From the NCBI RefSeq assembly GCF_025165815.1, contig NZ_JAFFZE010000012.1, positions 124,001-188,000 on the forward strand: a stretch of DNA of 64,000 nt, in the 5' to 3' direction. The translations under genes and the position numbers were made by a program. Position 1 is the first letter of the stretch. Every line of letters begins with the position of its first letter. Below, in pieces: positions 7,394-16,497 of this stretch. The notes under the pieces are model-generated. The model was not told where the DNA came from. It worked only from the letters and a program-made list of their open reading frames with translations, and did no database searches. Source of the DNA: Actinophytocola gossypii (lineage in GTDB: Bacteria; Actinomycetota; Actinomycetes; Mycobacteriales; Pseudonocardiaceae).

Positions 7394-9571
7394 CTAGACC
7401 CGGCTGGCGGTGTTGCCGCCGATGTCCGACCGCGCCGCGGCGCGGACGATGATGTCCCGCTCGCGTGGGGTCAGCACGCCGGCTTCCACCAGCTCCCTGG
7501 TCGTTCGTTTCACGTGCCGGACGAACGCGTTGTGCGTCCGGTACCAGTCGTCCTGCGCGATCGCGTCGGCGACCGTGCAGCCGTTGGCCGTCTGCCGGTT
7601 GGCCACGTAGGTGTTCTCGGCACCGATGAACACCGTCGCCCTCGTGTCCGAGTTCGGGCACTCGTCGTTGACGGCCTCCACCACGGTGAACGAACCGGAC
7701 AGCTCGGCGGAGACGTTGCCGGCGTTGTCGGTCGCCCGGTACCACACCGTGTGCTCGCCGACGCCGACCGACAGGGGTTCGGTGTACTCGGTCCACGCAC
7801 CGTCGTCCAGCTTGTACTCCACCGACGCCACGCCGGAGTCGACGTCCAACGCGGTCAACGTGACCGTCGCGGTGTCCACGTAGTTCCAGTCGGCGTCCTG
7901 GTTCCCGGACACCTGGGCCGACACGCTCGGCGGCACGGTGTCCTGGTTCGGGTCGTCGACCACGGTGAACGACTCCGTGCCCTCCTCGGACACGTTGCCG
8001 GCCACGTCGGTCGCGCGGTAGGCGAAGGTGTGCGCGCCAGCCCCGCTCACCTGGACCGCCTCGGTGTACGCGGTCCACTCGCCCCCGTCCAGGGAGTACT
8101 CGACGGTGTCCACACCGGACCCCTCGTCCTCGGCGGTGACCGTGACCACCGCGCTGCCGAGGTAGTTGCCGTCGGCGTCCTGCTCACCGACGACGGTGGC
8201 CGACACGGTCGGCGCGGTGCTGTCCGTGCGCACCACGGTGAACGACGACGTGCCCTCCTCGGACACGTTGCCGGCCACGTCGGTCGCCCGGTACAGCACG
8301 GTGTGCGCACCCTCGGCGTTGACGGTGAGCGGCGCGTCGTACGCCGTCCACTCGCCGCCGTCGAGCTGGTACTCGACCGACGCCACGCCGGAGCCGTCGT
8401 CGGTGGCCGACAGGGTCACCACGGCGGAGTTGACGTAGTTGCCGTCGGCGTCCTGCTCACCGGTGACCTCCGCGGACACCGCGGGCGGGGTCGTGTCCTC
8501 GCCACCGCCGCCCTCGACGACCCGGAACGGCACCGAGCCGGTCTCCGACTCGTTGCCGGCCGCGTCGGTCGCGCGGAACTGCACCGCGTGGTCGCCAGGG
8601 TCGGTCACCACCACCGGCTCGGTGTACGGGTGGAAGCCGGTGTCGTCGATCTCGTACTCCACCAGCTCCACGCCGGAGCCCTCGTCGGTCGCGGTGACCG
8701 TGACGGTGGCGCTGCCGACGTAGTTGCCGTCCGCGTCCTGCTCACCGGTGACCTCCGCGGACACCGCGGGCGGGGTGGTGTCCTCGCCACCGCCGCCCTC
8801 GACCACCGAGAACGACGTCGTGCCCTCCTCGGACACGTTGCCGGCCACGTCGGTCGCCCGGTACAGCAGCGTGTGGTCGCCGACTGCGTTCACCACCACC
8901 GGCTCGGTGTAGGCGGTCCAGGCGCCACCGTCCAACTGGTACTCGACGGTGTCCACACCGGACCCGTCGTCGGCCGCGGTCAGCGTCGCGGTCGCGCTGC
9001 CGACGTAGTTGCCGTCGGCGTCCTGGCTGCCGGTGACCTCCGCGGTCACCGTCGGCGGGGTGGTGTCCTCGCCACCACCGTCACCGGTCACGACCAGCTC
9101 GCCGGCCATCTGGCTGTGGCCCTGGACGGTGCAGTAGTAGCGGTACGTGCCCGGGGTGAGCGTGACGGTGGCCTCGTGCAGACCGCCGTTCCCGTCGAGC
9201 GGGTTGGCGGTGATGTTCAGGCTCACGTCGTGGTTGTAGCCCGGCGTCGACGTGTCGAACGTCAACGTGTGGGTCATGTACGTGGTGTTGCCGGTCGACT
9301 CGTTGTTCTCGAAGACGATCGTGGTCTCCCCCGCCACCGCGGTGGTGGGGGCCTCGCCGTACGAGTTGATGTCGTCGGTGCCGGTCCAGCGCAGCGTCTG
9401 CGCCGCGGCGGCCGACTCTTCCTGCGCGGCCTCGTCCGGCGCGGTGGGCGCGGCCGGCGCCGTCTTGATCGGCCGTGGGGACGCCGGCTCCGGCGACGCC
9501 GAGGCCGGTGCCGCCACCAGCCCCAGCACGGTCAGCGCCGCGGCCGTCGCGGCGACTAGTGGTCGGAACAT
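7394..9571 (-). CDS. Exported cupredoxin with five OmpL47/Ig-like repeats
   Basis: 725 residues. A signal peptide (about 1-25) precedes a plastocyanin-like domain (about 59-164) with type-1 copper ligands in THTLTFD and YYCTVQGHSQM (His, Cys, His, Met). Five near-identical repeats of about 92 residues follow (about 172-635), each with SGV..VEY.LDGG.WTAYTEP and a YRATDVAGNVSEEG ending, typical of OmpL47-type beta domains. The last 85 residues form a helical module (FVRHVK...AARSDIGG) also found in the neighbouring ThuA protein. It is extracellular and probably carries electrons. It is the third gene of a minus-strand set after the laccase and ThuA/PQQ genes, but a long hairpin upstream could separate its transcript. 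Confidence 0.8.
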   Translation of the reverse strand: MFRPLVAATAAALTVLGLVAAPASASPEPASPRPIKTAPAAPTAPDEAAQEESAAAAQTLRWTGTDDINSYGEAPTTAVAGETTIVFENNESTGNTTYMTHTLTFDTSTPGYNHDVSLNITANPLDGNGGLHEATVTLTPGTYRYYCTVQGHSQMAGELVVTGDGGGEDTTPPTVTAEVTGSQDADGNYVGSATATLTAADDGSGVDTVEYQLDGGAWTAYTEPVVVNAVGDHTLLYRATDVAGNVSEEGTTSFSVVEGGGGEDTTPPAVSAEVTGEQDADGNYVGSATVTVTATDEGSGVELVEYEIDDTGFHPYTEPVVVTDPGDHAVQFRATDAAGNESETGSVPFRVVEGGGGEDTTPPAVSAEVTGEQDADGNYVNSAVVTLSATDDGSGVASVEYQLDGGEWTAYDAPLTVNAEGAHTVLYRATDVAGNVSEEGTSSFTVVRTDSTAPTVSATVVGEQDADGNYLGSAVVTVTAEDEGSGVDTVEYSLDGGEWTAYTEAVQVSGAGAHTFAYRATDVAGNVSEEGTESFTVVDDPNQDTVPPSVSAQVSGNQDADWNYVDTATVTLTALDVDSGVASVEYKLDDGAWTEYTEPLSVGVGEHTVWYRATDNAGNVSAELSGSFTVVEAVNDECPNSDTRATVFIGAENTYVANRQTANGCTVADAIAQDDWYRTHNAFVRHVKRTTRELVEAGVLTPRERDIIVRAAARSDIGGNTASRV

Positions 9572-9600
9572 GTCAGGGTGCCTCCAAATGGGGCGGGAAA

Positions 9601-9633
9601 GGGCCGGCCGGCGCGCGGTGCGCCGGCCGGCCC
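9601..9633. terminator. Long hairpin between two exported-protein genes
   Basis: A perfect 14-bp GC stem (GGGCCGGCCGGCGC pairing with its complement) encloses a 5-nt loop in the 69-bp gap between the ThuA gene (stop 9641) and the cupredoxin gene (start 9571). No T-run follows. It may be a terminator or processing site that sets a different level for the cupredoxin. Confidence 0.6.
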
Positions 9634-9640
9634 GCTCGAA

Positions 9641-12600
9641 CTAGAGCTCCCGCACCCGGATGTTGCGGAACTCGATCACATCGTTGTTGCCGTGGTTCTG
9701 CAGACCGAGATATCCACTCAGGAACTGGCGCAGATCCGTCGGCGGGTCACCCGCACGCGAGGACTCCTTGCCCGGGGTGTTGTCGAACTCGTTGATCACG
9801 ATCCCGTCGCGGATGATCGTGTAGTGCTGTCCGACGACCCGGACCTCGTACTCGTTCCAGACGCCCTTGTCGGTCGGGTTGGCGCCGTCGAGGTCCACCG
9901 GGTCGAAGTTGTAGATCGACCCGGTCTTCTGCGGCTCACCGGACTCACCGTCGTAGATCTGGATCTCGTGTCCACAGTAGATCGCGACCCACGCCTCGGA
10001 GTTCCGCGCCGAGCCGACCGTGCCGCAGCTGCCCGGCGGGCGCTCCTCGAGCGGTGTCCTCGGGTCCGGGAACCTGGTGAACATCCCGGTGTTGGCGCGG
10101 TGTCCCTCCGGCGACATGTCGCGGAACTGCGCCTTGAACGAGAAGTCCCCGTACGCCTTGTCCGCGTACCACAGCATGCCGAGCCCGCCGCTGGATCGCA
10201 GGAAACCGTCCTCCTGGATCGAGAACGATCCGGACGGCGCCTGTTCCCAGCCGCGCAGGGTCTCCGGCGTGCCGTTGAACAGCGTCTCGTAGCCGGTGAC
10301 GCCCTTGCGGCCGATCTCCGACTCCTCCGCCGCGGTGTCCAGCTTCGCCTTCTGGTTGGCGTTGATGATGCCGAGCTGCCGGAGCTGCTTGGTCACCTGC
10401 TTGACGTGCCGGACGAACGGACGGTGCCGGTCCCAGGTGACCTCGTCGTTGATCAGGTCGTCGATCTTGCACCCGGCGCCGACGTTCTTGTTGTTGACCG
10501 TCGTGTTGGCGTCGAGGAAGGTCACCTTGGTGTTCGGGTCGGACACCACACATCCGACGTTGACCGCGTGCCGGATCGTCGCCGTCTCGCCGTCCGCGTA
10601 GGTCACGGTCAGCTTGGCGGTGTACGGACCGACCCGCTTGTAGGTGTGGGTCGGGTTGGCCTCGGTCGAGGTCGTGCCGTCGCCGAACTCCCACAGCCAG
10701 GACACACCGCCGGCCTTCAGGCCGTTGAACCGGTGGGTCAGCGCCTGGTCCTGCACCGCGACCGACGAGGTCGTCGTGGCCGGGGTCGGACCGCCGCCCT
10801 GGTAGGTGATCCGGAGCAGCTTCTGGTTCGGGGTGACCGAGAAGAAGCCGCCGCCGTAGTCCAGCACGTACAGCGCGCCGTCCGGACCGAACTTGGCGTC
10901 CATCCACTGGTTCAGCTGGTTGTCGCCGCCGCCGAGCGGAATGATCTTCCGCAGGTCCTCGGCGAACACCGGCGGCTGGGCCTCCGGCACGCCCTCCGGG
11001 TTCACCGTGACCGCGACCCGGTTCTGCGGGTTCGTCTGGTCACCGATGAACCACTTGTCGTCCCAGTACTTCGGCCACGCGACACCGCTGTCGGTGTTCA
11101 CCCGGTCGTAGTGGTAGGTCGGACCGGACATGACCGCCTGACCGCCACCCTTGAGGTAGGGCTGGGTGTAGGTCGCGTCCTCGGCGTTGTACGTCGGGAC
11201 GTTGCTGTTCGGCCGGTTCGGGAACACCGGGCCGCCGCCGTCCGGCGCGTACCAGATCATGTTGTTCTTGATCGGCGGCAGGTTGATCAGACCGGTGTTG
11301 CGCGGCGAGGTGTTCAGCGGGTTGTCACAGTCGTACCACCCGGTCAGCACCTCGGCGTCGGTGTTGCTGCGGTCGCGGTACGGCTGCTTGTTGCCCATGC
11401 AGTACGGCCAGCCGTGGTTGCCCGCCTCGGTCATGATCGTCGCGGTCTCGTACTTCGCCGGCCCGAGCTCGGGGTTCGGGGCCGACGCGTCCGGACCGAC
11501 CCACCCGGTGGTCAGCCAGTTGTGCTCCGGGTCGATCTGCAGGCGCGAGATGTTCCGCACGCCCATGGCGTAGATCTCCGGCCGGGTCTTGGCCGTCCCC
11601 TCGGGGAACAGGTTGCCCTCGGGGATCGTGTAGGTGCCGTCCGCCTCCGGGTGGATGCGGATGACCTTGCCGTTCAGGTCGTTGGTGTTACCCGACGTGC
11701 GGCGAGCGTCCTGGAACGAGACACCCTTGTACTCGGCGGTCCAGTTGTTGCCGGAGTAGCCGTCCGAGCCCTGCGACGAGTTGTTGTCGCCGGACCCGAT
11801 GTACAGGTTGCCGTCCTTGTCGAACGCCATGCCGCCACCGGCGTGGCAGCAGCTGTGGATCTGCGCGTCCCACTCCAGCACGTCGACGCGGCTCGCCAGA
11901 TCCAGCGTCTGCGCATCGTGGTCGTAGGTGAACCGCGAGATCGTGCGCTTGCCGATCCGGTTCTCCCGGTCGATCGACTCGTGCGGCATCCAGTAGACCC
12001 AGAGCCAGCCGTTCTCGGCCCAGTTCGGGTCGGTCACGAGGCCGAGCAGGCCCTCCTCGTTCTTGACCAGCTCACCACCGCTGCCGCGGTTGCCCATGAC
12101 GTCCAGGGTCGCCAGCAGCTTGACTTCCTTGGCCTCCGGGTCCCACTGGTGGATCGTGCCGCAGCCGAGGCCGATGTCCGGGTTCGTCCAGTCGTTCGGC
12201 TGGGGCACGGCGTTCTCGGCACAGGCGGCCTTGCCGACGTAGAACACCGTGCCCTCGGGCGCGATGGTCAGGCCGTGCGGCTCGCCGATCTGGTCGAGCT
12301 CACCGGGCTGGTTCTCCGCGGTCAGGCGCTCGACCTTGTAGTTCGACGCGATGGTCGCCTTGCAGTCCGCGCGCACCATGCCGGTCGTCCACTTGAGGGC
12401 GCCGAGCAGGTGGGTGCGGAACGCGGTCTCGCCGTAGCTGCCGTTCGTGTGACCCATGCCGGTGTAGAAGGACCGGCCGCCGTCGTAGTCACGGCACCAG
12501 GAGATCGGGTGGAACGGGCCGTTCGCGCCCGGACCGGCGTCGTAGTGCCGCTCCTCGACCTGCGCGACGGTGTGCACCTGGCCGAGCGGGTTGGTGTCCC

Positions 12601-13618
12601 AGTTCGTCCACTTGTCGGTGCGGGTGACCTCCATCGGCAGGCCCGCGGTCGCCGGGTGGTGCCGGTCGGTGAAGTTGACCACCGACTCCTGCGGCTCCGG
12701 CTCCGGCGGCGGCGCCGACTCGGCGGTGTACAGGCCCCAGTCCGCGAGCTGGGTCGCGGACTCACCGCGGTTGGCGGTGATGTCGAGGCGGAAGTGCGCG
12801 TACGCCGTCGTGTTGTCGAGCTCGAACTCGCGGAGCTGGAACCGCTCCGGGAACTCCTCGTCGGTCCTGGCGTCCAGGTCGACCCAGTTGGTGCCGTCCG
12901 TGCTGGCCTGCAGGGTCCAGTTCGCCGGGTCCCGGCCGTCGAAGTCGTTGGCCGAGGTCATCGAGTACTTGGTCACCACGGCCGGCTCGTCGAGGGTGTA
13001 GGTGACCCACCCGGTCTCGGCGAACGTCAGCCACTTGGTGTCGGCGTCGTTGTCGGTGAGCTGCACCGCGGTCTCCCGCGGCGGGTTCTCCCCGCTCGTG
13101 CCGACGTCGGCGACCGGGATCGGCGGGGTCAGCGCGCCGACCGGGCGGGCGCCGACCAGGCCGGTGAACCAGTCGGAGTTGGGCTGGAACTTCGCCGCGT
13201 CGGCCACACCGAGGTAGCCGTTGCCGGCCTTGATGAAGTTCTGCAGCGCGGTCTCCTGCGCCCCGGTGAGCGACAGGCCCTCGGCGGAGAGCATGACCAC
13301 GCCGCGGAAGCGGGCGAGGTTCTCCGCGCTGAACACGGCCGGGTCCGAGCTGACCGCGACGTTCATGCCGTTGCGCTGGGCGAGCCCGGCGATCGCGTCG
13401 GTGGCCCGGACGACCGGGTCCTTCTGGTCGGCGGCCGGTCCGTGGAAGACCAGCACGTTGACCGGAGCGGCCGTCTGCGCCGCCGCCTGGGGCGCGGTGG
13501 TCGTGGTGATCGAGGGCGCGACCAGTGTCCCGAAGGACATCGCCGCGCTGAGCAACACCACCCCGGCTGTTCGCCAGGATCGGCGTTGGGACAAGCCAGT
13601 GGGAACTCTTCGTCCCAT
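9641..13618 (-). CDS. Exported ThuA / PQQ-dehydrogenase-like / PKD / DUF1080 multidomain protein
   Basis: 1325 residues. RRSWRT and a hydrophobic stretch form an export signal (about 1-45). A ThuA-type domain begins near 46 and resumes near 310; between lies a discoidin-like segment (WTLQASTDGTNWVDLDA). A soluble glucose/sorbosone dehydrogenase beta-propeller follows (about 420-860: EGLLGLVTDPNWAENGWLW, HAGGGMAFDKDGNLYIGSGD), then a PKD domain (WEFGDGTTSTEANPTHTY), a helical module shared with the cupredoxin protein (FVRHVKQVTKQL), and a C-terminal DUF1080 lectin/hydrolase-like domain (about 1075-1325). RBS AAGGAG precedes ATG 13618. It probably oxidises or cleaves an extracellular carbohydrate; activity of the propeller is not shown by sequence alone. 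Confidence 0.8.
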   Translation of the reverse strand: MGRRVPTGLSQRRSWRTAGVVLLSAAMSFGTLVAPSITTTTAPQAAAQTAAPVNVLVFHGPAADQKDPVVRATDAIAGLAQRNGMNVAVSSDPAVFSAENLARFRGVVMLSAEGLSLTGAQETALQNFIKAGNGYLGVADAAKFQPNSDWFTGLVGARPVGALTPPIPVADVGTSGENPPRETAVQLTDNDADTKWLTFAETGWVTYTLDEPAVVTKYSMTSANDFDGRDPANWTLQASTDGTNWVDLDARTDEEFPERFQLREFELDNTTAYAHFRLDITANRGESATQLADWGLYTAESAPPPEPEPQESVVNFTDRHHPATAGLPMEVTRTDKWTNWDTNPLGQVHTVAQVEERHYDAGPGANGPFHPISWCRDYDGGRSFYTGMGHTNGSYGETAFRTHLLGALKWTTGMVRADCKATIASNYKVERLTAENQPGELDQIGEPHGLTIAPEGTVFYVGKAACAENAVPQPNDWTNPDIGLGCGTIHQWDPEAKEVKLLATLDVMGNRGSGGELVKNEEGLLGLVTDPNWAENGWLWVYWMPHESIDRENRIGKRTISRFTYDHDAQTLDLASRVDVLEWDAQIHSCCHAGGGMAFDKDGNLYIGSGDNNSSQGSDGYSGNNWTAEYKGVSFQDARRTSGNTNDLNGKVIRIHPEADGTYTIPEGNLFPEGTAKTRPEIYAMGVRNISRLQIDPEHNWLTTGWVGPDASAPNPELGPAKYETATIMTEAGNHGWPYCMGNKQPYRDRSNTDAEVLTGWYDCDNPLNTSPRNTGLINLPPIKNNMIWYAPDGGGPVFPNRPNSNVPTYNAEDATYTQPYLKGGGQAVMSGPTYHYDRVNTDSGVAWPKYWDDKWFIGDQTNPQNRVAVTVNPEGVPEAQPPVFAEDLRKIIPLGGGDNQLNQWMDAKFGPDGALYVLDYGGGFFSVTPNQKLLRITYQGGGPTPATTTSSVAVQDQALTHRFNGLKAGGVSWLWEFGDGTTSTEANPTHTYKRVGPYTAKLTVTYADGETATIRHAVNVGCVVSDPNTKVTFLDANTTVNNKNVGAGCKIDDLINDEVTWDRHRPFVRHVKQVTKQLRQLGIINANQKAKLDTAAEESEIGRKGVTGYETLFNGTPETLRGWEQAPSGSFSIQEDGFLRSSGGLGMLWYADKAYGDFSFKAQFRDMSPEGHRANTGMFTRFPDPRTPLEERPPGSCGTVGSARNSEAWVAIYCGHEIQIYDGESGEPQKTGSIYNFDPVDLDGANPTDKGVWNEYEVRVVGQHYTIIRDGIVINEFDNTPGKESSRAGDPPTDLRQFLSGYLGLQNHGNNDVIEFRNIRVREL

Positions 13619-13659
13619 CCCTCACTCCTTCGTTGGTGGTAGGGGCCTTGTCGGGGGAA

Positions 13660-14688
13660 TCAGTGGCCGCCGTGTCCGGTGGTCGGCGCCTGGGTGGTGG
13701 CCGCGGCGTGCGTGTGGCCGTGGAAGCGGTCGATCGCCTCCTGCGCGCCGGGCGGCATGGAGCCGTCGGCGTTGCGCACCAGGAAGATGCCGGCCATCCC
13801 GTTGGTGTCGGTGTGGGCCTGGTAGTGGCAGTGGTACATCCACGCGCCGGGGCCGACCGCCTCGCCGGCGAGCACCTGGAAGCCGAACGAGCTGCCCGGG
13901 TCCAGGTTCTTGTTGTCGACCACGTTGGAGTAGTCGCTGTCGCCGCGCAGCATGCCGGTGCGGGTGTCCGCCCAGCGGTGTGCGTGCAGGTGGAAGGTGT
14001 GCGGCTGGCTGCCGTGCCCGATGCAGACGAACTCGACCCGCTCCCCGTGGCGGCACTCGAACATCGGGGTGTTCGGCGCGGTCTTGTTGTTGATCGTCAT
14101 CTCGCTGAACACGACGGTGAACTGCCGGTCGGGCAGCAGGTCACCCTGGCGGCGGACGATCAGCCCGCCGTACAGGCCGCGCAGGATGCCGCCGGTGCCG
14201 TGCTCGCCGCCGAGGGCGTGGTCGTGGTAGTGCCAGTAGCCCGCGCTGCCCGGCATGTAGAAGCCGCCGCTCGCCCGGTACTGCTCCTGGGTGCGCCAGG
14301 TGTATACCCGGGTCTCCCCCGGCTCGTTGAACGAGCCGTTGAGCGGGGCGCCGTCGGAGTTGGTGTCGTAGTTGACGCCGTGCGGGTGGATCGACAGCCG
14401 CTGGTCGGTGGTGTTGACCAGCTCGATCTCGAGGGTGTCGCCCTCGTAGATCTCCAGCAGTGGTCCGGGGACGGTCGCCTGTCCCGGCGCGAGCCCGTAG
14501 CCGATCAGGTTGTCGCCGATCCGCTCGGCGTACATCGTGAGCCGCCTCGTGCGCGCGCGGGCGGCGCTGGCCGCGGGCTGGTTGAGCATGGCGGCGGGTC
14601 CGACGGCGGCGATCGCTCCGCCGGCCATCACGGAACCGGCGATCAGCGATCGCCGGGAAACCCTCGTTGGGGCGCGTTTGTCCATCAT
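13660..14688 (-). CDS. Two-domain multicopper oxidase (small laccase type)
   Basis: 342 residues with a twin-arginine signal (SRRSLIAGSVMAGG) implying folded export. All four copper-binding motifs are visible: HPHG, WHYHDH, HTFHLHAHRW and HCHYQAHTDTNGM. With only two cupredoxin domains it belongs with the small laccases, which act as trimers and reduce oxygen to water while oxidising phenols or metals. The C terminus is His-rich (HGHTHAAATT, GHGGH). It is the first gene of the minus-strand set with the ThuA/PQQ and cupredoxin proteins, 41 bp before the second. Two adjacent ATGs could start it; GGAGACCG lies just upstream. A long near-perfect palindrome lies about 215 bp upstream. Confidence 0.9.
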   Translation of the reverse strand: MMDKRAPTRVSRRSLIAGSVMAGGAIAAVGPAAMLNQPAASAARARTRRLTMYAERIGDNLIGYGLAPGQATVPGPLLEIYEGDTLEIELVNTTDQRLSIHPHGVNYDTNSDGAPLNGSFNEPGETRVYTWRTQEQYRASGGFYMPGSAGYWHYHDHALGGEHGTGGILRGLYGGLIVRRQGDLLPDRQFTVVFSEMTINNKTAPNTPMFECRHGERVEFVCIGHGSQPHTFHLHAHRWADTRTGMLRGDSDYSNVVDNKNLDPGSSFGFQVLAGEAVGPGAWMYHCHYQAHTDTNGMAGIFLVRNADGSMPPGAQEAIDRFHGHTHAAATTQAPTTGHGGH

Positions 14689-15348
14689 CGGTCTCCAGTT
14701 GGCGGGATTGGTGACGAGCAGGCGTGATGGCCGGACGACCTCGCGGAACTCCGCGTCGGAGGTGAGTGGGAAGGTGCGACACGACCGTGTCGGCTCGCCG
14801 TGGCGACTAGCACGGAAGTGGAACGCATCCGTGCACCCGCCGCGATGACATCCTTGTCATGCTGTTACGCCCTTCGGCCCGCTTCTGATCAAACGAGTCG
14901 AACTTATGTCGTTCAGCGACAAAAGTTAAGGGCCAAATGGCTCAATGGAGTGAGCACCCCCACCCGGTCTGGGTGCCTGGGGGCCGGTGATCCGCCTGTT
15001 CGTTCGGCGCCTGATCAAATCCGGCCGTTCGCGACTCTCCGTGAGGAGCACCCGCTCGTTCACCCGTCCGGGCGCAGCCTAACCGCTACTTCACACGCGC
15101 GCGGACCCGGCCACCGGTGTCGCCGGTGTGCACCCCGCGTGATCGCCGTGGGCCGGGGCCGGCTCCCGCGAGACGACGTCGAGCGGTCCCGGACCGGGCG
15201 CGAACCGGCTCCGGACGGGCGATGTCTCAATTGGACAACAACGCCGGCGGCACCGTGGCCAGGGCCGTTCTTCTCACGGTCCGCGACGAGGGCACCACGT
15301 CCCGCCGCCGGTCGACGACCCGATGACCAGTCGGCCGCCTCGGGTCGG
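14689..15348. other. 660-bp intergenic region upstream of the laccase gene
   Basis: No convincing gene is seen. It holds a 27-bp operator-like palindrome (14901-14927), two copies of CTGATCAAA (14885 and 15010 regions), and a CACCC-GGTCT-GGGTG hairpin near 14970. A 69-codon plus-strand frame at 15117-15326 is Arg/Pro-rich, lacks a ribosome site and resembles no family. The end next to 15349 is the 3' side of the reductase gene. Confidence 0.5.
14901..14927. promoter_or_regulatory. 27-bp near-perfect palindrome, candidate operator
   Basis: Outer arms AACTT/AAGTT and inner arms TGTCG/CGACA flank the centre TTCAG. Eleven of thirteen base pairs match across a single central base. It lies in an AT-richer stretch about 213 bp before the laccase start, fitting a dimeric regulator site for the exported copper-protein operon. 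Confidence 0.55.
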
Positions 15349-16377
15349 TCATCGTTCGTCGTCGGTGGCGCGGTCGAGAGCGACGAGCCGTTTGCCCAGG
15401 TTGGTCCCGTCGAACAGGCCCTGGAGGGCGGCGGGGGCGTTGGCCAGCCCGGTGGTGACGTCTTCCCGCCACACCAGTTTCCCGTCGGCTACCCAGCCGG
15501 CGAGTTCGCCGAGGGCGGCGGGGAACTCCGCGAGGAAGTCGAGGAAGATGAAGCCCTCCATGCGTGCGCGCCGGAACGCGAGCCGCATGTAGTTCGCCGG
15601 CGCGTTCCCGTAGCCCTGGGCGGTGTAGCCGGACGAGATCGAGCCGCACAGGGCGATCCGGGCACCGATGGCCAGGTTGTCGAGCGCGGCCTCCAGCAGT
15701 GGTCCGCCGACGTTGTCGAAGACGGCCGACACCCCGTCCGGAGCGAACCGGCGCAGGGCCGCTCGGACGTCGTCGTGGTAGTCGAGGCACTCGAACCCGG
15801 CGACGTCGGTGACCCACCGGACCTTCTCGGGAGTGCCCGCGGTCCCGAGGACACGGGCACCGCGCAGGCGCGCGATCTGGCCGGCCAGCGAGCCGACGCC
15901 GCCGGCCGCGCCGGTGACCAGCACGGTGTCGCCGGGGGACACGTTCAGCACGTGCGTGATCCCGACGTAGGCGGTCAGGCCGCTGGTGCCGTACACCGAG
16001 AGCATGTGCTTCGGGTCCAAGCCCGGCGGGACGGGGTTGACGCCGAAGAGCCCCTCGCCGCACGCGATCGCGTAGTCCTGCCAGCCGAGCGTCCCGTAGA
16101 CCCACTGTCCTCGGGGCAGTGCCGGGTTTCTCGATTCGAGTACCTCGCCGACGCCGCTTCCGCGCATCACGTCGCCGACCGCGACCGGGTCGGTGTAGGT
16201 CGCCTCCGCGTTGAGCCACGTCCGCTGGGTCGCGTCGATGCCGAGCCACCGGACGCCGACCAGCGCCTCACCGTCCCGAAGCGGAGGAACGGGTGCGGTC
16301 TCCAGTTCGAAGGTGTCGGCCTCGATGCGGTGCGCCGGCCTGTTCCGCAGAACGACACGCCGGTTCTGTCTGGTCAC
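15349..16377 (-). CDS. NADP-dependent medium-chain oxidoreductase (CurA/leukotriene B4 dehydrogenase type)
   Basis: 342 residues from GTG 16377. The nucleotide-binding motif GAAGGVGSLAGQIARLRGARV-type stretch lies near the middle, and the N terminus (NRRVVLRNRPAHR) and the segment YMRLAFRRARMEGFIFLDF match zinc-free double-bond reductases that use NADPH to reduce enones. No zinc-ligand cysteines are seen. The start is chosen because AGGGGAG lies a few bases upstream and the protein then begins as its family does; a GTG at 16440 would add 21 atypical residues. It is divergent from the cell-wall hydrolase pair, with an inverted repeat between them. Confidence 0.85.
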   Translation of the reverse strand: MTRQNRRVVLRNRPAHRIEADTFELETAPVPPLRDGEALVGVRWLGIDATQRTWLNAEATYTDPVAVGDVMRGSGVGEVLESRNPALPRGQWVYGTLGWQDYAIACGEGLFGVNPVPPGLDPKHMLSVYGTSGLTAYVGITHVLNVSPGDTVLVTGAAGGVGSLAGQIARLRGARVLGTAGTPEKVRWVTDVAGFECLDYHDDVRAALRRFAPDGVSAVFDNVGGPLLEAALDNLAIGARIALCGSISSGYTAQGYGNAPANYMRLAFRRARMEGFIFLDFLAEFPAALGELAGWVADGKLVWREDVTTGLANAPAALQGLFDGTNLGKRLVALDRATDDER

Positions 16378-16407
16378 GGACTCCCCTGTTCGCCGCGTGA
16401 ATAGTTG

Positions 16408-16423
16408 ACCGACTTTCGTCGGT
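16408..16423. promoter_or_regulatory. Inverted repeat between divergent genes
   Basis: ACCGAC-TTTC-GTCGGT has perfect 6-bp arms and lies 31 bp upstream of the reductase start and 75 bp upstream of the lysozyme-like gene. It could serve as an operator for either side; no regulator gene adjoins it. Confidence 0.35.
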
Positions 16424-16497
16424 AGTCGTGAGTGGGCCACGTGCGGACACTGGCTGGCGTCGAGGGCACACCCTTTCGGGGAAGGGAAGACTTAGCG

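Noticed and set aside
9578-13642. Plus-strand open frame of over 1300 codons opposite the ThuA gene.
   Set aside because: It is a mirror of GC-rich third positions: Arg/Val/Gly-rich without domains, directly opposite a gene with clear conserved domains, signal peptide and ribosome site. The same holds for 7364-9559, 18261-19943 and 58909-62046.
15117-15326. A 69-codon plus-strand frame in the large intergenic region.
   Set aside because: No ribosome site, Arg/Pro-rich composition and no recognisable pattern; the second half only looks protein-like after an internal Met.
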